From positions 3,291,001 through 3,355,000 of the forward strand of contig NZ_JACHNC010000001.1 in NCBI RefSeq assembly GCF_014205215.1: a stretch of DNA of 64,000 bases, read 5' to 3'. This DNA comes from Actinoplanes lobatus (GTDB taxonomy: Bacteria > Actinomycetota > Actinomycetes > Mycobacteriales > Micromonosporaceae). This document shows, piece after piece, positions 24,777 through 33,031 of the stretch (its first letter is position 1; the number at the start of each line of letters is the position of its first letter). A model generated the notes under the pieces. It was not told the DNA's origin and did no database searches. It worked only from the letters and a program-made list of their open reading frames with translations. A program made the translations under genes and the position numbers.

Positions 24777-26291
24777 CGCCACCGGCTCGTCGCCGAAATT
24801 GGTGACCACCACGATGTCGCCGTTGCGGAACGCCAGCGCCCCCGGATCCGTCGCCAGCCAGACCAGCTCGCCGGAACCCAGCTCGTGGGCGCGCCGGGTG
24901 CTCAGCGTCGAGCGGTACAGCTCGTACGTCGAGCCGGGCACACCCACCTGCCGGTCCAGCGCGTACTCCGCCCAGAGGGCCGGCTGCGGCAGCCAGCTCG
25001 CGTCGGTCGGGCCGAACCCGAAGGACGGTGCGTCGGCCTCCCACGGGATCGGCACCCGGCACCCGTCCCGGCCGCGCTCGGCGTGCCCGGACCGCTCCCA
25101 CGCCGGATCCTGCCGCACCTCGTCGGGCAGCCCGGTGTGCTCCGGCAGGCCCAGCTCCTCACCCTGGTAGAGGTAGGCCGAACCGGGCAGCGCCAGCATC
25201 AGCAGGATGGCCGCGCGGGCCCGGCGCAGGCCCAGCCCGGCGTCCGGCTGCGGGTCGCCGATCCCGATGCCGGGCCGGCGGCCCTCACCGGGCGGGAAAC
25301 CGAGCCGGGACGCGTGCCGCACCACGTCGTGGTTGGAGAGCACCCAGGTGGTGGTCGCGCCGACCTCGTCGTTGGCGGCCAGTGACGAGTCGATGATCTC
25401 CCGCAGGTCGGCGGCGGCCCAGGGCGCCTCCAGGTAGGGGAAGTTGAACGCCTGGTGCATCTCGTCCGGGCGCACGTACCGGGCCAGCCGCTCCTCCGGC
25501 TGCACCCAGGCCTCGGCCACCAGGATCCGGCCACCCGGGTACTCGTCCAGGACCGAGCGCCACTGCCGGTAGATCTCGTGCACGCCCTCCTGATCCCACA
25601 TCGGCGGCGGCGGGCCGGCCGGCTCCAGGCCGCCGAGGACCACCGACGGCGCGGTCCAGTCGCTCAGGTCCGCGTCCTTGATCAGGCCGTGCGCCACGTC
25701 CACCCGGAACCCGTCCACGCCGCGGTCCAGCCAGAACCGCAGGATGTCCAGGAACTCGGCGCGGACCTCCGGATGATCCCAGTTCAGGTCGGGCTGGGCG
25801 GCGTCGAACAGGTGCAGATACCACTGGCCGTCCGGCAGCCGCTCCCAGGCCGGGCCGCCGAACACGCTCTGCCACGAGTTGGGCGGCTCCGCGCCGTCCC
25901 GGAAGATGTACCGCTGCCGCTCCGGGCTGCCCGGGCCGGCGGCCAGGGCGGCCCGGAACCAGGCGTGCTCGCTGGACGTGTGGTTCGGCACCAGGTCGAC
26001 GATGACCCGCAGGCCGAGCTCGTGGGCCGTGTCGATCAGCTTGTCGGCGTCACCGAGCGAACCGAAGCGGGGGTCGACGCCGCGGTAGTCGGCCACGTCG
26101 TACCCGGCGTCGTGCTGCGGACTGGGGTAGAAGGGCGACAGCCAGATCGCGTCGACGCCCAGCCGCCGCAGCCCGGGCAGGCGCGCGGTGATGCCGGGCA
26201 GGTCGCCCATGCCGTCACCGTCCGAATCGGCGAACGACCGGGGATAGATCTGGTAGATGACCGCATCGCGCCACCAGGCTTCAGTAGGCAT
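24684..26291 (-). CDS. Alpha-glucosidase / oligo-1,6-glucosidase, glycoside hydrolase family 13
   Basis: A 535-aa GH13 enzyme without signal peptide. Conserved regions in order: region I DLVPNHTS, region II GFRVDVAHGL with the nucleophile Asp, region III ILVAEAWV with the acid Glu, region IV VLSNHDVVRH with the stabilising Asp. The opening WWRDAVIYQIYPRSFADSDGDGMGDL and GDPQPD...LPGSAYLYQGEELGL are typical of the GH13 oligo-glucosidase subfamilies, which act in the cytoplasm on short maltodextrins, isomaltose or trehalose. ATG at 26291. It is a single gene, tail to tail with the MFS transporter, which may import its substrate (inference from position only). Confidence 0.93.
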   Translation of the reverse strand: MPTEAWWRDAVIYQIYPRSFADSDGDGMGDLPGITARLPGLRRLGVDAIWLSPFYPSPQHDAGYDVADYRGVDPRFGSLGDADKLIDTAHELGLRVIVDLVPNHTSSEHAWFRAALAAGPGSPERQRYIFRDGAEPPNSWQSVFGGPAWERLPDGQWYLHLFDAAQPDLNWDHPEVRAEFLDILRFWLDRGVDGFRVDVAHGLIKDADLSDWTAPSVVLGGLEPAGPPPPMWDQEGVHEIYRQWRSVLDEYPGGRILVAEAWVQPEERLARYVRPDEMHQAFNFPYLEAPWAAADLREIIDSSLAANDEVGATTTWVLSNHDVVRHASRLGFPPGEGRRPGIGIGDPQPDAGLGLRRARAAILLMLALPGSAYLYQGEELGLPEHTGLPDEVRQDPAWERSGHAERGRDGCRVPIPWEADAPSFGFGPTDASWLPQPALWAEYALDRQVGVPGSTYELYRSTLSTRRAHELGSGELVWLATDPGALAFRNGDIVVVTNFGDEPVALPGGARILLSSEPLDAGGLVPTDVTVWAML

Positions 26292-26318
26292 GGCCCCACC
26301 ATAGGTCGGGCCTCGTGC

Positions 26319-27038
26319 TCACTCGTCCAGGATCGCGGCGAAGCGCTCCTCGGCGAGGTCGAGCTGGTCCAGGATGTGCTCCTTGGCCTGGGTGGAGAGC
26401 GGCGTGTCCGGGCGCCCGACCAGCTCACGCAGCTTGGGTACGAGAGGCCGGTACTTCGTCGCCGACCGGTACGCCTTGTCCATCGTGGTGTGGATGACGC
26501 CGACCCCGTTGTCGGTGAAGTCGGAGATCTTGATGATCCGGGCCCACGGGTCGCGCTCCAGGTTCTCCGCCACGTGGGTGCGGTACTGCTCGTGCTTGTC
26601 GCGCGCCGGGTCGTACTCCGGGTTGGTGACCGACCGGACCAGCTCGGCGACCCGCGGGTTGAAGCGGCGCGCCAGCTCGGCCAGGGCGGCCTCGGTGTGC
26701 TCGGCGCAGGGCGCGTCCGGGTCGATCCCGCCCAGCTCGGCCGGGTGATCCTCGACGGCGTCGTGCAGCAGCGCGGCGACCAGCACGTCGGTGTCCCGCA
26801 CCCCGTAGTAGCGGATGATCCGGATCGCCACCCGCAGCAGATGGTTCAGGTACGGCTCGCGCACCCGGCGGTCGGCGGCGTGCAGGTCGGAGGCCAGGTC
26901 CAGCGCCTCGGTGAGGATCTTGCGGTCCTCGGCCGGGAAGGCCTCCAGTTCCAGAGCGAGACGGTCCCGCAGACCGGCTTCGCCGTACACCTCCGTGATG
27001 GCGTGCAGTGGCATCGAGAGCAGCATCCTTGGCGCCAT
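26319..27038 (-). CDS. HD-domain phosphohydrolase, RelA/SpoT hydrolase-like
   Basis: A 239-aa single-domain HD protein. The metal motif LLHDAVED and the preceding RRVREPYLNHLLRVAIRI helix resemble the N-terminal ppGpp hydrolase domain of RelA/SpoT enzymes, and KISDFTDN resembles its later KLAD(R)xHN motif. No synthetase, TGS or ACT domain follows, so this would be a small stand-alone alarmone hydrolase or a related nucleotide phosphohydrolase (inference). The ATG at 27038 has TATACC 8 nt upstream, consistent with a leaderless mRNA; a later ATG at 27014 is possible. It is followed by the GH13 gene after 27 bp and preceded by the MHYT gene. Confidence 0.75.
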   Translation of the reverse strand: MAPRMLLSMPLHAITEVYGEAGLRDRLALELEAFPAEDRKILTEALDLASDLHAADRRVREPYLNHLLRVAIRIIRYYGVRDTDVLVAALLHDAVEDHPAELGGIDPDAPCAEHTEAALAELARRFNPRVAELVRSVTNPEYDPARDKHEQYRTHVAENLERDPWARIIKISDFTDNGVGVIHTTMDKAYRSATKYRPLVPKLRELVGRPDTPLSTQAKEHILDQLDLAEERFAAILDE

Positions 27039-27080
27039 GCCGTTCAGGTATACCGGATCGGAGGCGGCGACGGGTTTCGA

Positions 27081-28037
27081 TCAGCTACCGGATGTGGCGG
27101 GTGGCACCGCCGGCGACGGCGCCGCAGCGGGACGGGGTGACGGCCGAGGCCCGGGAGAGGGACGGGCGGTGCCGGCGTTCCGGTTGCCGACCACGGCCCG
27201 CGCCGCCGGGGTGAGTCGCATGGCGCCCATCGACGACTGCTTCAGCGACCACGGCTGCGGGGACTCGGCGTGCACACCGCGTTTCGGGGTGCCGGCCCCG
27301 TCGGTGAACTCCTCCTCGGTCATCGCCTGCAGCGCGCTCAGTGCCACGGCGACGATGGTGGCCGTGGTGATCAGAATGATCGGCACCAGCATGGTGAGCG
27401 GCCGGATCCCGCCGGACGCCGGTGCGCCCGGGTGCAGCTCGATCGACATGGCCGCCATGCCGGTGTAGTGCATGCCGCAGACCGCGACGGCCATCACGGC
27501 GGCCGCGCCGGTGACCTTGAGCGCGCCCCGGACCGAGACGGCGAACCACAGCGCCACCGTGCTGGCCGCGATCGCGATCAGGGCCGAGGCGACCATCAGC
27601 GGCAGCGAGTAGTGGATGGTGGCGGGAAGCCGGATGCCCTCCATGCCGGTGTAGTGCATGGCGATCACGCCGGTGCCGGTGAGCAGGCCGGCCGCCACGG
27701 TCTTCGGGACGCTGCGCCGGCCGTGGCCGACGACCAGCAGCCCGATGCCGACCGTCAGCACCGCGAAGGCCAGGCTCAGCAGGGTCATCGCGAGGTCGTA
27801 GCGGACCGGGCTCGCCGGCACCTCGAAGCCCAGCATCGCGGAGAAGTGCATGAGCCAGATCCCGCCGCCGCCGATCGCGAACGCCGCGATCACCAGCCAT
27901 CGGTTGCGCCGGCCGCGGTTGCGCGCGTCCCGGGCCCGGCCGGTGCAGAGCAGCCCGAGGAAGGAACCGAGGAACGCGAGCATGTAGGCGGCTATCGGAT
28001 TGAACACGCCGTAGGCGAAGTGATGGACGTCGGCCAC
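27081..28037 (-). CDS. MHYT-domain integral membrane sensor, stand-alone
   Basis: A 318-aa protein with seven predicted transmembrane helices. It contains three copies of the MHYT motif: LMHFSAML, AMHYTGMEG and GMHYTGMAA. MHYT domains are proposed to bind copper and sense O2, CO or NO at the membrane. There is no GGDEF, EAL or kinase output domain; only a cytoplasmic Pro/Ala tail (about 245-318) follows. I took the GTG at 28037 because VADVHHFAYGVFNP matches the usual start of such proteins; a longer frame back to 28172 looks spurious. The HD-domain gene follows 42 bp downstream and may share transcription. Confidence 0.82.
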   Translation of the reverse strand: MADVHHFAYGVFNPIAAYMLAFLGSFLGLLCTGRARDARNRGRRNRWLVIAAFAIGGGGIWLMHFSAMLGFEVPASPVRYDLAMTLLSLAFAVLTVGIGLLVVGHGRRSVPKTVAAGLLTGTGVIAMHYTGMEGIRLPATIHYSLPLMVASALIAIAASTVALWFAVSVRGALKVTGAAAVMAVAVCGMHYTGMAAMSIELHPGAPASGGIRPLTMLVPIILITTATIVAVALSALQAMTEEEFTDGAGTPKRGVHAESPQPWSLKQSSMGAMRLTPAARAVVGNRNAGTARPSPGPRPSPRPAAAPSPAVPPATSGS

Positions 28038-28191
28038 GCCCGGGATTGAGTCAGAAATCAGCGGCAGTACATCGCACCCGCTGTGCGGTCGGTCCCTAAA
28101 GAGAACCGGGGCCACCGGGGCGGTGTCCGAACCGGACCCAGCCGCGGCGACCCCGGTCCGGGTCGACGACATGGCGGATGACGAGGAGGGA

Positions 28192-28335
28192 TCAGGTGAA
28201 GATGCTGACGCCGCCGGGACCCACCAGGAGACCGACGATGATCAGCACAACGCCCCACAGGATCTGCCGCCGGAACAGCGCGAGGATGCCGGCGACCACG
28301 AGGATTACGGCGAGAATCCAAAGCAGTAGGTCCAT
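28192..28335 (-). CDS. GPGG-motif small membrane protein
   Basis: A 47-aa peptide starting at the ATG at 28335. It is almost entirely two hydrophobic helices (LLLWILAVILVVAGILALF, then ILWGVVLIIVGLLV) joined by RRQ and ends in GPGGVSIFT. The closing GPGG signature marks a recognised family of tiny actinobacterial membrane proteins of unknown function. The conserved motif and the strict third-position GC make it convincing despite its size. It lies between the MHYT gene and the phosphoesterase operon on the same strand. Confidence 0.8.
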   Translation of the reverse strand: MDLLLWILAVILVVAGILALFRRQILWGVVLIIVGLLVGPGGVSIFT

Positions 28336-28377
28336 GTCTCATCGATTACCCGGACCGCCGAAACCGGAAACCTGACA

Positions 28378-29121
28378 TCAGGCGGGTACGAGCGGCGCGT
28401 CCACCGACTCGGACAGCAACTGATACACGTTGTACGCCTGCTTGATGACCGGGTGGGCGACGTTGCGGACCGGAACACCACCGGGCGTACGGCCGCGCTC
28501 CGAGCCGTGGTGGGCGTGCCCGTGCAGGGCCAGGGCGGTCGGCGCCGAGTCGACGGCGTGGCCGAGCTGGTAGCAGCCCAGGAACGCGTAGATCTCCAGC
28601 GGCTCGCCGACCAGGGTGTCCGGCACCGGCGAGTAGTGGGTGAGCGCCACCAGCGCGTCGCATCGGACCGAGCGCAGCGCCTCGCCGAGCCGGGCCGAGA
28701 TCTCCTCGGTGGTGCCGACGAACTGCTTCATCTCCCGTTCGCCGAAGTTGCTGGCGCAGGCGCCGGCGAAACCACCGCCGAACCCTTTCGCGCCGGCGAT
28801 GCCCAGCCGGTGCCCGCGGATCTCCAGCACCGTGGTTGAGCACTCCAGGACGGTGATCCCGGAGTCGGTCAGCACCTCGGTGACCTGCTGCTCCTGGTCA
28901 CTCTGGTGGTCGTGGTTGCCGAGCACCACCACGACCGGTACGGCCAGCCCGCCGAACTCCGTGGCGAAGCACTTCGCCTCGTCGACCGTCCCGTGCCGGG
29001 TCAGGTCACCGGCGACGAGCAGCGCATCGGCCCGGTCGGGCAACTGCTCGAGGGCGGGACGGTAGCGGCCCACCACGTCCTTGTCCACGTGGACGTCGCC
29101 CACGGCGGCGATCCTGATCAT
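28378..29121 (-). CDS. Calcineurin-like metallophosphoesterase
   Basis: A 247-aa binuclear metallophosphoesterase with all five motifs: GDVHVD, GDLTRHG, GNHDH, a later ALTHYSP and HGHAHHG. The family covers phosphodiesterases, nucleotidases and protein phosphatases; the substrate is unknown. There is no signal peptide. It is the last of three tightly linked genes: its ATG overlaps the stop of the BON gene by 4 bp (ATGA), so translation is coupled. Confidence 0.9.
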   Translation of the reverse strand: MIRIAAVGDVHVDKDVVGRYRPALEQLPDRADALLVAGDLTRHGTVDEAKCFATEFGGLAVPVVVVLGNHDHQSDQEQQVTEVLTDSGITVLECSTTVLEIRGHRLGIAGAKGFGGGFAGACASNFGEREMKQFVGTTEEISARLGEALRSVRCDALVALTHYSPVPDTLVGEPLEIYAFLGCYQLGHAVDSAPTALALHGHAHHGSERGRTPGGVPVRNVAHPVIKQAYNVYQLLSESVDAPLVPA

Positions 29122-29366
29122 GAAATCTCCTCCACCTCGCTGGGCGCCTGGGCCCGGGTGATGCCGATGTCGCAGGTGATCGCCACGCCGGGGAAGTGTG
29201 CGGTGATCTGCCGGCAGATCTCGTCCCGCCGGTGGGTGCTCTCCACCTCCCCGCTGAGCACCACCACGTTCTCCCGGTGGTGCACGGTGATGCCCTGCTC
29301 GGCGACCTGTTCGTGTTCGATCAGCAGGCGATGGATCTCGGCCTCGAGATCGATCTGGTTCGTCAT
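29118..29366 (-). CDS. BON-domain protein
   Basis: An 82-aa protein with a single BON (OsmY/nodulation) domain: LEAEIHRLLIEHEQVAEQGI, then VHHRENVVVLSGEVESTHRRDEI, ending in the GVAITCDIGI strand. BON domains bind phospholipid or peptidoglycan when secreted, but this one has no signal peptide and is probably cytoplasmic. ATG 29366 is preferred over a TTG at 29378 because GGGGG lies 5 nt upstream. It begins 1 bp after the nucleotidyltransferase stop and overlaps the next gene by 4 bp. Confidence 0.85.
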   Translation of the reverse strand: MTNQIDLEAEIHRLLIEHEQVAEQGITVHHRENVVVLSGEVESTHRRDEICRQITAHFPGVAITCDIGITRAQAPSEVEEIS

Positions 29367-29367
29367 G

Positions 29368-29952
29368 TCATCCCCCAACCTTGAGTTCCGTCTCGCCGGG
29401 GAACGACACGACGTCCAGACGGTCGAGCAGCACCAGGAACGCCTCGGCGTACGGCGACTTGATGGTCTCCCGGCGGACCCGGCCCCAGTCGATCTGTTCC
29501 CGCAGCGAGCGGGCGACCGGCAGCCCGGTCGCGAAGTCGCAGTAGTGCTGGCTGTAGCTGAGCAGCTTGTGCACCATGAGCCGGGTCGCCGAGAGCACCG
29601 GCATGTAGATCGCCTCGACCGAGATCTGATCGGTGTCGTGCAGTGTCTCGTCGTCCACCGGCGACTCCACCGGACGGTAGATGAGATCCACCATCCGGCC
29701 CTCGTCGTATACCTTGACCAGCCAGTCCTCTGGCGGCTGCTCGGTACGGCAGCCGACCGCGGCCAGTTCCTGGAGAGCCCGGTCCTTGTCCTGCTCGCGT
29801 ATCAGGAAGTCGACGTCGTGGTCACTGGAGTAGCCGCCTCTGGCGTACACCGCGAAGCTCCCGCCCAGGGCGAAGGGTATGTCCGCGCTCTTGAGCGTCG
29901 ATGCGACGCGCTTGAGGGTGGTGGCCAAACCCTGGTCCACACGGTGTGGCAT
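29368..29952 (-). CDS. Nucleotidyltransferase-fold protein (AbiEii/MNT-like)
   Basis: A 194-aa protein of the DNA polymerase beta nucleotidyltransferase superfamily. GGSFAVYARGGYSSDHDVDF gives the GGS motif and the Asp-x-Asp metal pair, and MVDLIYRPV may supply the third carboxylate strand. Members range from antibiotic adenylyltransferases to toxin-antitoxin enzymes; no HEPN or antitoxin partner gene is adjacent, so a toxin-antitoxin role is unsupported. The ATG at 29952 has a near-perfect ribosome site (AGGAGGTC). It is the first gene of the operon with the BON protein and the phosphoesterase. Confidence 0.8.
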   Translation of the reverse strand: MPHRVDQGLATTLKRVASTLKSADIPFALGGSFAVYARGGYSSDHDVDFLIREQDKDRALQELAAVGCRTEQPPEDWLVKVYDEGRMVDLIYRPVESPVDDETLHDTDQISVEAIYMPVLSATRLMVHKLLSYSQHYCDFATGLPVARSLREQIDWGRVRRETIKSPYAEAFLVLLDRLDVVSFPGETELKVGG

Positions 29953-30091
29953 GGCGACCTCCTGTCCGTTCCCGGTGGATGACCGACTACCCGGAGTCGC
30001 GACACCTTGAACCCCTGCGATTATTCTGGGGGACCGGCTCGTCCCCGCGGCGTGGAACAGAAGGTGCGGTATCCGGCTACCGTCGGTTGGT

Positions 30092-30748
30092 ATGGCTCTC
30101 CCCGCGCAGTCCAGGCCGGCGGCGCTTCCCGCCCGCGGCGCCCGACGGTCGCCGCGCACCATCGCGCTCGTCGGCATCGACGGCTCCGGCAAGACCACCC
30201 AGGCCCGTGAACTGGCCGCCAGCCTGATCGCGGACGGTTTCCCAGCGGCCTACCGGCAGAACGCCGGTGGCCGGCACTGGTTCGGCCGGATCGCGGTGCT
30301 TCTCGGCCGGGCGGACGCCGAGGACCTGTTCGGCCGCCGGGGCACGCTCGCCGTCGAGTCGGCGCTGCGCTGGCTGGCCATCGCCCGGACCCTGCTGCGC
30401 CGGGCCGTGCGCCGGGAGATCGCGGTGATGGACCGGTACGCGGTCTGCCAGTACGCCAGTCTCCGGGCCCACGGCGCCCGCCCGGCCGCCGAACGGTTCG
30501 CCCGGCCGGCCTACCGGCTCTTCCCGCAGCCGGATGTCACGTTCTTCCTCGCCGTCGACCCGGAGATCGCCCAGGAGCGGATCGAGCGGCGCGGCTACGA
30601 CCACGAGTCGATCGAGTACCTGCGGGGCGCGACGGACGCCTACCGGTCGCTGCCGGAGTACCCGGGCTTCGTCGTGATCGACGCCAACGGCACGCCCGAC
30701 CAGGTCCTCAAGGCCCTCCGTGCCGAGCTCGGCCTGGATCAGGCCTGA
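30092..30748 (+). CDS. Thymidylate-kinase-like P-loop kinase
   Basis: A 218-aa protein with the P-loop GIDGSGKTTQA and the dTMP-kinase DRY-type motif VMDRYAVCQYA; the LID-like arm follows at RRGYDHESIEYLRG. The usual Tmk reaction is dTMP + ATP to dTDP. The unusual N-terminal 22 residues and the divergent middle suggest a paralogue rather than the housekeeping Tmk. TACCGT lies 8 nt before the ATG, which suggests a leaderless mRNA. Divergent from the nucleotidyltransferase operon; its end overlaps the convergent SDR gene by 10 bp. Confidence 0.8.
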   Translation: MALPAQSRPAALPARGARRSPRTIALVGIDGSGKTTQARELAASLIADGFPAAYRQNAGGRHWFGRIAVLLGRADAEDLFGRRGTLAVESALRWLAIARTLLRRAVRREIAVMDRYAVCQYASLRAHGARPAAERFARPAYRLFPQPDVTFFLAVDPEIAQERIERRGYDHESIEYLRGATDAYRSLPEYPGFVVIDANGTPDQVLKALRAELGLDQA

Positions 30749-31428
30749 CCGTAGACCGGGATCTGGGCGCCACTGGTCGGCGCCGACGCGTCCGAGGCCA
30801 GGAAGAGGATCACCGCGGCGATCTCCGCCGGGCTCACCCAGCGGCCGTGGTCGGCGTCCGGCTGGGCCGCCCGGTTCGCCGGCGTGTCGATGATGCTGGG
30901 CAGCACGGTGTTGCAGCGCACGTCGTGCTTGCGGTACTCCACGGCGACCGCCCCGGCGAAGCCCAGCACTGCGGCCTTGGCGGTCACATAACCGGCCGCG
31001 CCCGGGAACGGTGACACCCCGGCCCGTGACGACACGCACACCACCGAGCCGCCGCCGGCCGCGACCAGGTGCGGCAGGGCCGCCGCCGTGGTCAGGTAGG
31101 TGGGCCGCAGGTTGACCGCCAGCATCGCCTCGAACTCGGCGACCGGGGTGTCGGCGATCAGGCCACTGCCCGCGTACCCGCCGACCAGGTTGACCACGGC
31201 CCGCAGCGGCGCGTCCGGCTCCTCGGCGGCCACCGCGGCCACGGTACGGACGTCCGCCTCGACTGTGAGGTCGGCGTCCACGGCGATCGTGCCCTCCGGC
31301 AGCCGGCCGGTCGTCCCGGGGCGGACCGGCGCCACCACGCGCCAGCCGTCGGCCAGGAACGCCGTGATGGTGGCGGACCCCAGCCCACCTGTGCCGCCGG
31401 TCACCAGAGCCGTACGCGTCGCAGTCAT
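30739..31428 (-). CDS. Short-chain dehydrogenase/reductase
   Basis: A 229-aa classical SDR, an NAD(P)-dependent oxidoreductase. The cofactor motif is VTGGTGGLGSA (TGxxxGxG), the NNAG-equivalent is NLVGGYAG, the catalytic Ser is in VVCVSSRAG, and the YxxxK motif is present as GYVTAKAAV. The C-terminus IPVYGQA is typical of the family. Substrate unknown. ATG at 31428; a single gene. Confidence 0.9.
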   Translation of the reverse strand: MTATRTALVTGGTGGLGSATITAFLADGWRVVAPVRPGTTGRLPEGTIAVDADLTVEADVRTVAAVAAEEPDAPLRAVVNLVGGYAGSGLIADTPVAEFEAMLAVNLRPTYLTTAAALPHLVAAGGGSVVCVSSRAGVSPFPGAAGYVTAKAAVLGFAGAVAVEYRKHDVRCNTVLPSIIDTPANRAAQPDADHGRWVSPAEIAAVILFLASDASAPTSGAQIPVYGQA

Positions 31429-31959
31429 GGGGAGCAGCTTGTCACACCGTAGGGCGTGTGCTTTTCCTCACTCGTCCGGTGATCTTGCCCCCGACCTGGG
31501 GATGTTCCGGGCGGCTGAAGCGTCACCCGTGTGGGCGAGTGATGTGTGGCGTGTCGTGGCGCATCGTGACCGGTGGTCCCGGTTGGGCCCTCGAGATCCC
31601 GAATCTTTCGCGGGCGTTTGTTTCAGGCCCGTCTTTACCCGGCCGACAGTGCATATGAACCCCGCGGGCGCCAAACCCGTACTCGGGGGTGACGAGCATC
31701 GCGGTCCCCAGGGTGATGCCCGTCGCTGTGACGAGAAGAGGCCGATGGTGTTATGAGTAACGCGCGAAGGGTATCGGAACGTCTGCACAGCAGTCGCGAA
31801 GACGTCGCACTCAGGTACCGCGCACTGGGCTCTCAGCTATTACCCAGGCATTCGTGACACTTTCGACCCGCCAGCCGGAATCAGTCCGGCCAGCTTTTTG
31901 TTGTGTAGATGTGTCAGCAACCGCAATGCACGAGCTGCGGACGTTACGGGAGAGGGCTG
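31429..31959 (+). other. Long leader/intergenic region upstream of the sigma factor gene
   Basis: 531 bp without a convincing gene, noticeably less GC-rich than its surroundings. It contains a possible stress-type -10 box GGGTAT (31769-31774), a 34-codon open frame (31753-31857, MSNARRVSERLHS...) and, 60 bp before the sigma start, a GCCGG/CCGGC hairpin followed by CTTTTTG. This arrangement would suit attenuation or a small RNA. The sORF itself is not convincing. Confidence 0.35.
31874..31900 (+). terminator. Terminator-like hairpin with T-run in the sigma factor leader
   Basis: GCCGG (31874-31878) pairs with CCGGC (31886-31890) around a 7-nt loop, and CTTTTTG follows at 31894-31900. A T-tract this long is unusual in the window. 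It lies inside the leader of the next gene rather than after a gene. Confidence 0.5.
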
Positions 31960-32961
31960 ATGGACGCAGGTAATGCCCGTAACAGGGTTAGTGACGGCAA
32001 TGAGGGGACCGTGGGCAACGTGGAGAAGAGCACCGTGATGCGTACCGATCAGGTCGCCGAAGAGCGCGACCTCGTCGGAGTCTACCTGCACGAGATCTCC
32101 AGGACGCCGTTGTTGGACGCCGAGCGGGAGGTCGAGCTCTCCAAGGCGATTGAGGCGGGCCTTTACGCCGAGCACCTGATCGAAACGGGCGAGGATCGTC
32201 GCGGCGTCAGCCGGGAGGAGCTGGAGCGCCTCGTGACCGAGGGCCAGCGCGCGAAAGACCTGTTCATCCGGGCCAACCTGCGGCTGGTCGTCTCCATCGC
32301 CCGCCGCTACGTACGGTCCGGCATGCCGATGCTCGACCTGATCCAGGAGGGCAACACCGGCCTCGTCCGCGCCGTCGAGAAGTTCGACTACGTGCGCGGC
32401 TACAAGTTCTCGACGTACGCCACGTGGTGGGTGCGCCAGGCGATCAGCCGGGCCATCGCCCAGCAGGAGCGGACCGTCCGGCTCCCCGTGCACCTGGTCG
32501 AGGACGTCAACCGGATGCGCAACGTCACCCGCCAGCTCGTCCGTGAACTGGGCGGCGACCCGGAGCCCGAGCAGGTCGCGGCCGCCCTGGGCGTGACCGT
32601 GGAGCGCGTCAACGAGCTCACCCGCTGGGCGCAGGACACCGTCTCCCTGGACACGCCGGTCGGCGACGACGGCGACACCAACCTCGGCGACCTGGTGGCC
32701 GACAGCGACGCCCCGAGCCCCGAGGAGATCGTCCTCAACGCGCTCGAGCGGCAGCGCATCGAGGGCCTGCTGAACCACCTGGACGACCGGTCGGCCGGCA
32801 TCATGCGGGCGCGGTACGGCCTGGAGGACGGCCGGGAGCACTCCCTGACCGAGGTGGCGTCCCGCTTCTCGCTGAGCCGGGAGCGGATCCGCCAGCTGGA
32901 GATCCAGGCGCTCGGCCGGCTGCGCGAGCTGGCCCGGGCCGAGGGCCTGCAGGCCGCCTGA
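31960..32961 (+). CDS. RNA polymerase sigma factor, sigma-70 group 2 (HrdB/SigB-like)
   Basis: A 333-aa sigma factor with regions 1.2 to 4.2. [19 protein letters not shown] is region 1.2, then [14 protein letters not shown] and [15 protein letters not shown] cover regions 2.1-2.4. Region 3 begins [14 protein letters not shown], and 4.2 holds the helix-turn-helix [20 protein letters not shown]. The short N-terminus without a long acidic region 1.1 argues for a group 2 (stress or stationary phase) factor rather than the principal one. ATG 31960 follows GGGAGAGGG. Its 530-bp upstream region suggests complex control. Closed by the terminator at 32983-33016. Confidence 0.93.
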   Translation: MDAGNARNRVSDGNEGTVGNVEKSTVMRTDQVAEERDLVGVYLHEISRTPLLDAEREVELSKAIEAGLYAEHLIETGEDRRGVSREELERLVTEGQRAKDLFIRANLRLVVSIARRYVRSGMPMLDLIQEGNTGLVRAVEKFDYVRGYKFSTYATWWVRQAISRAIAQQERTVRLPVHLVEDVNRMRNVTRQLVRELGGDPEPEQVAAALGVTVERVNELTRWAQDTVSLDTPVGDDGDTNLGDLVADSDAPSPEEIVLNALERQRIEGLLNHLDDRSAGIMRARYGLEDGREHSLTEVASRFSLSRERIRQLEIQALGRLRELARAEGLQAA

Positions 32962-32982
32962 GCTCCGGCTCACCTGAACGAT

Positions 32983-33016
32983 GAAGGCCGGTGCCCCGGG
33001 TGGGGCACCGGCCTTC
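32983..33016. terminator. Bidirectional terminator
   Basis: A 15-bp stem (32983-32997 with 33002-33016) with GGGT loop, between the convergent sigma and NlpC/P60 genes. Confidence 0.92.
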
Positions 33017-33031
33017 GCCGTCGGTACGGAG

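Noticed and set aside
29368..29952. Type II/IV toxin-antitoxin system
   Set aside because: The nucleotidyltransferase fold suggests MNT, but no HEPN toxin or AbiEi-like antitoxin is adjacent; the partners are a BON protein and a phosphoesterase.
31753..31857. 34-codon peptide gene before the sigma factor
   Set aside because: No clear ribosome site or codon bias; mentioned only as a possible leader peptide.
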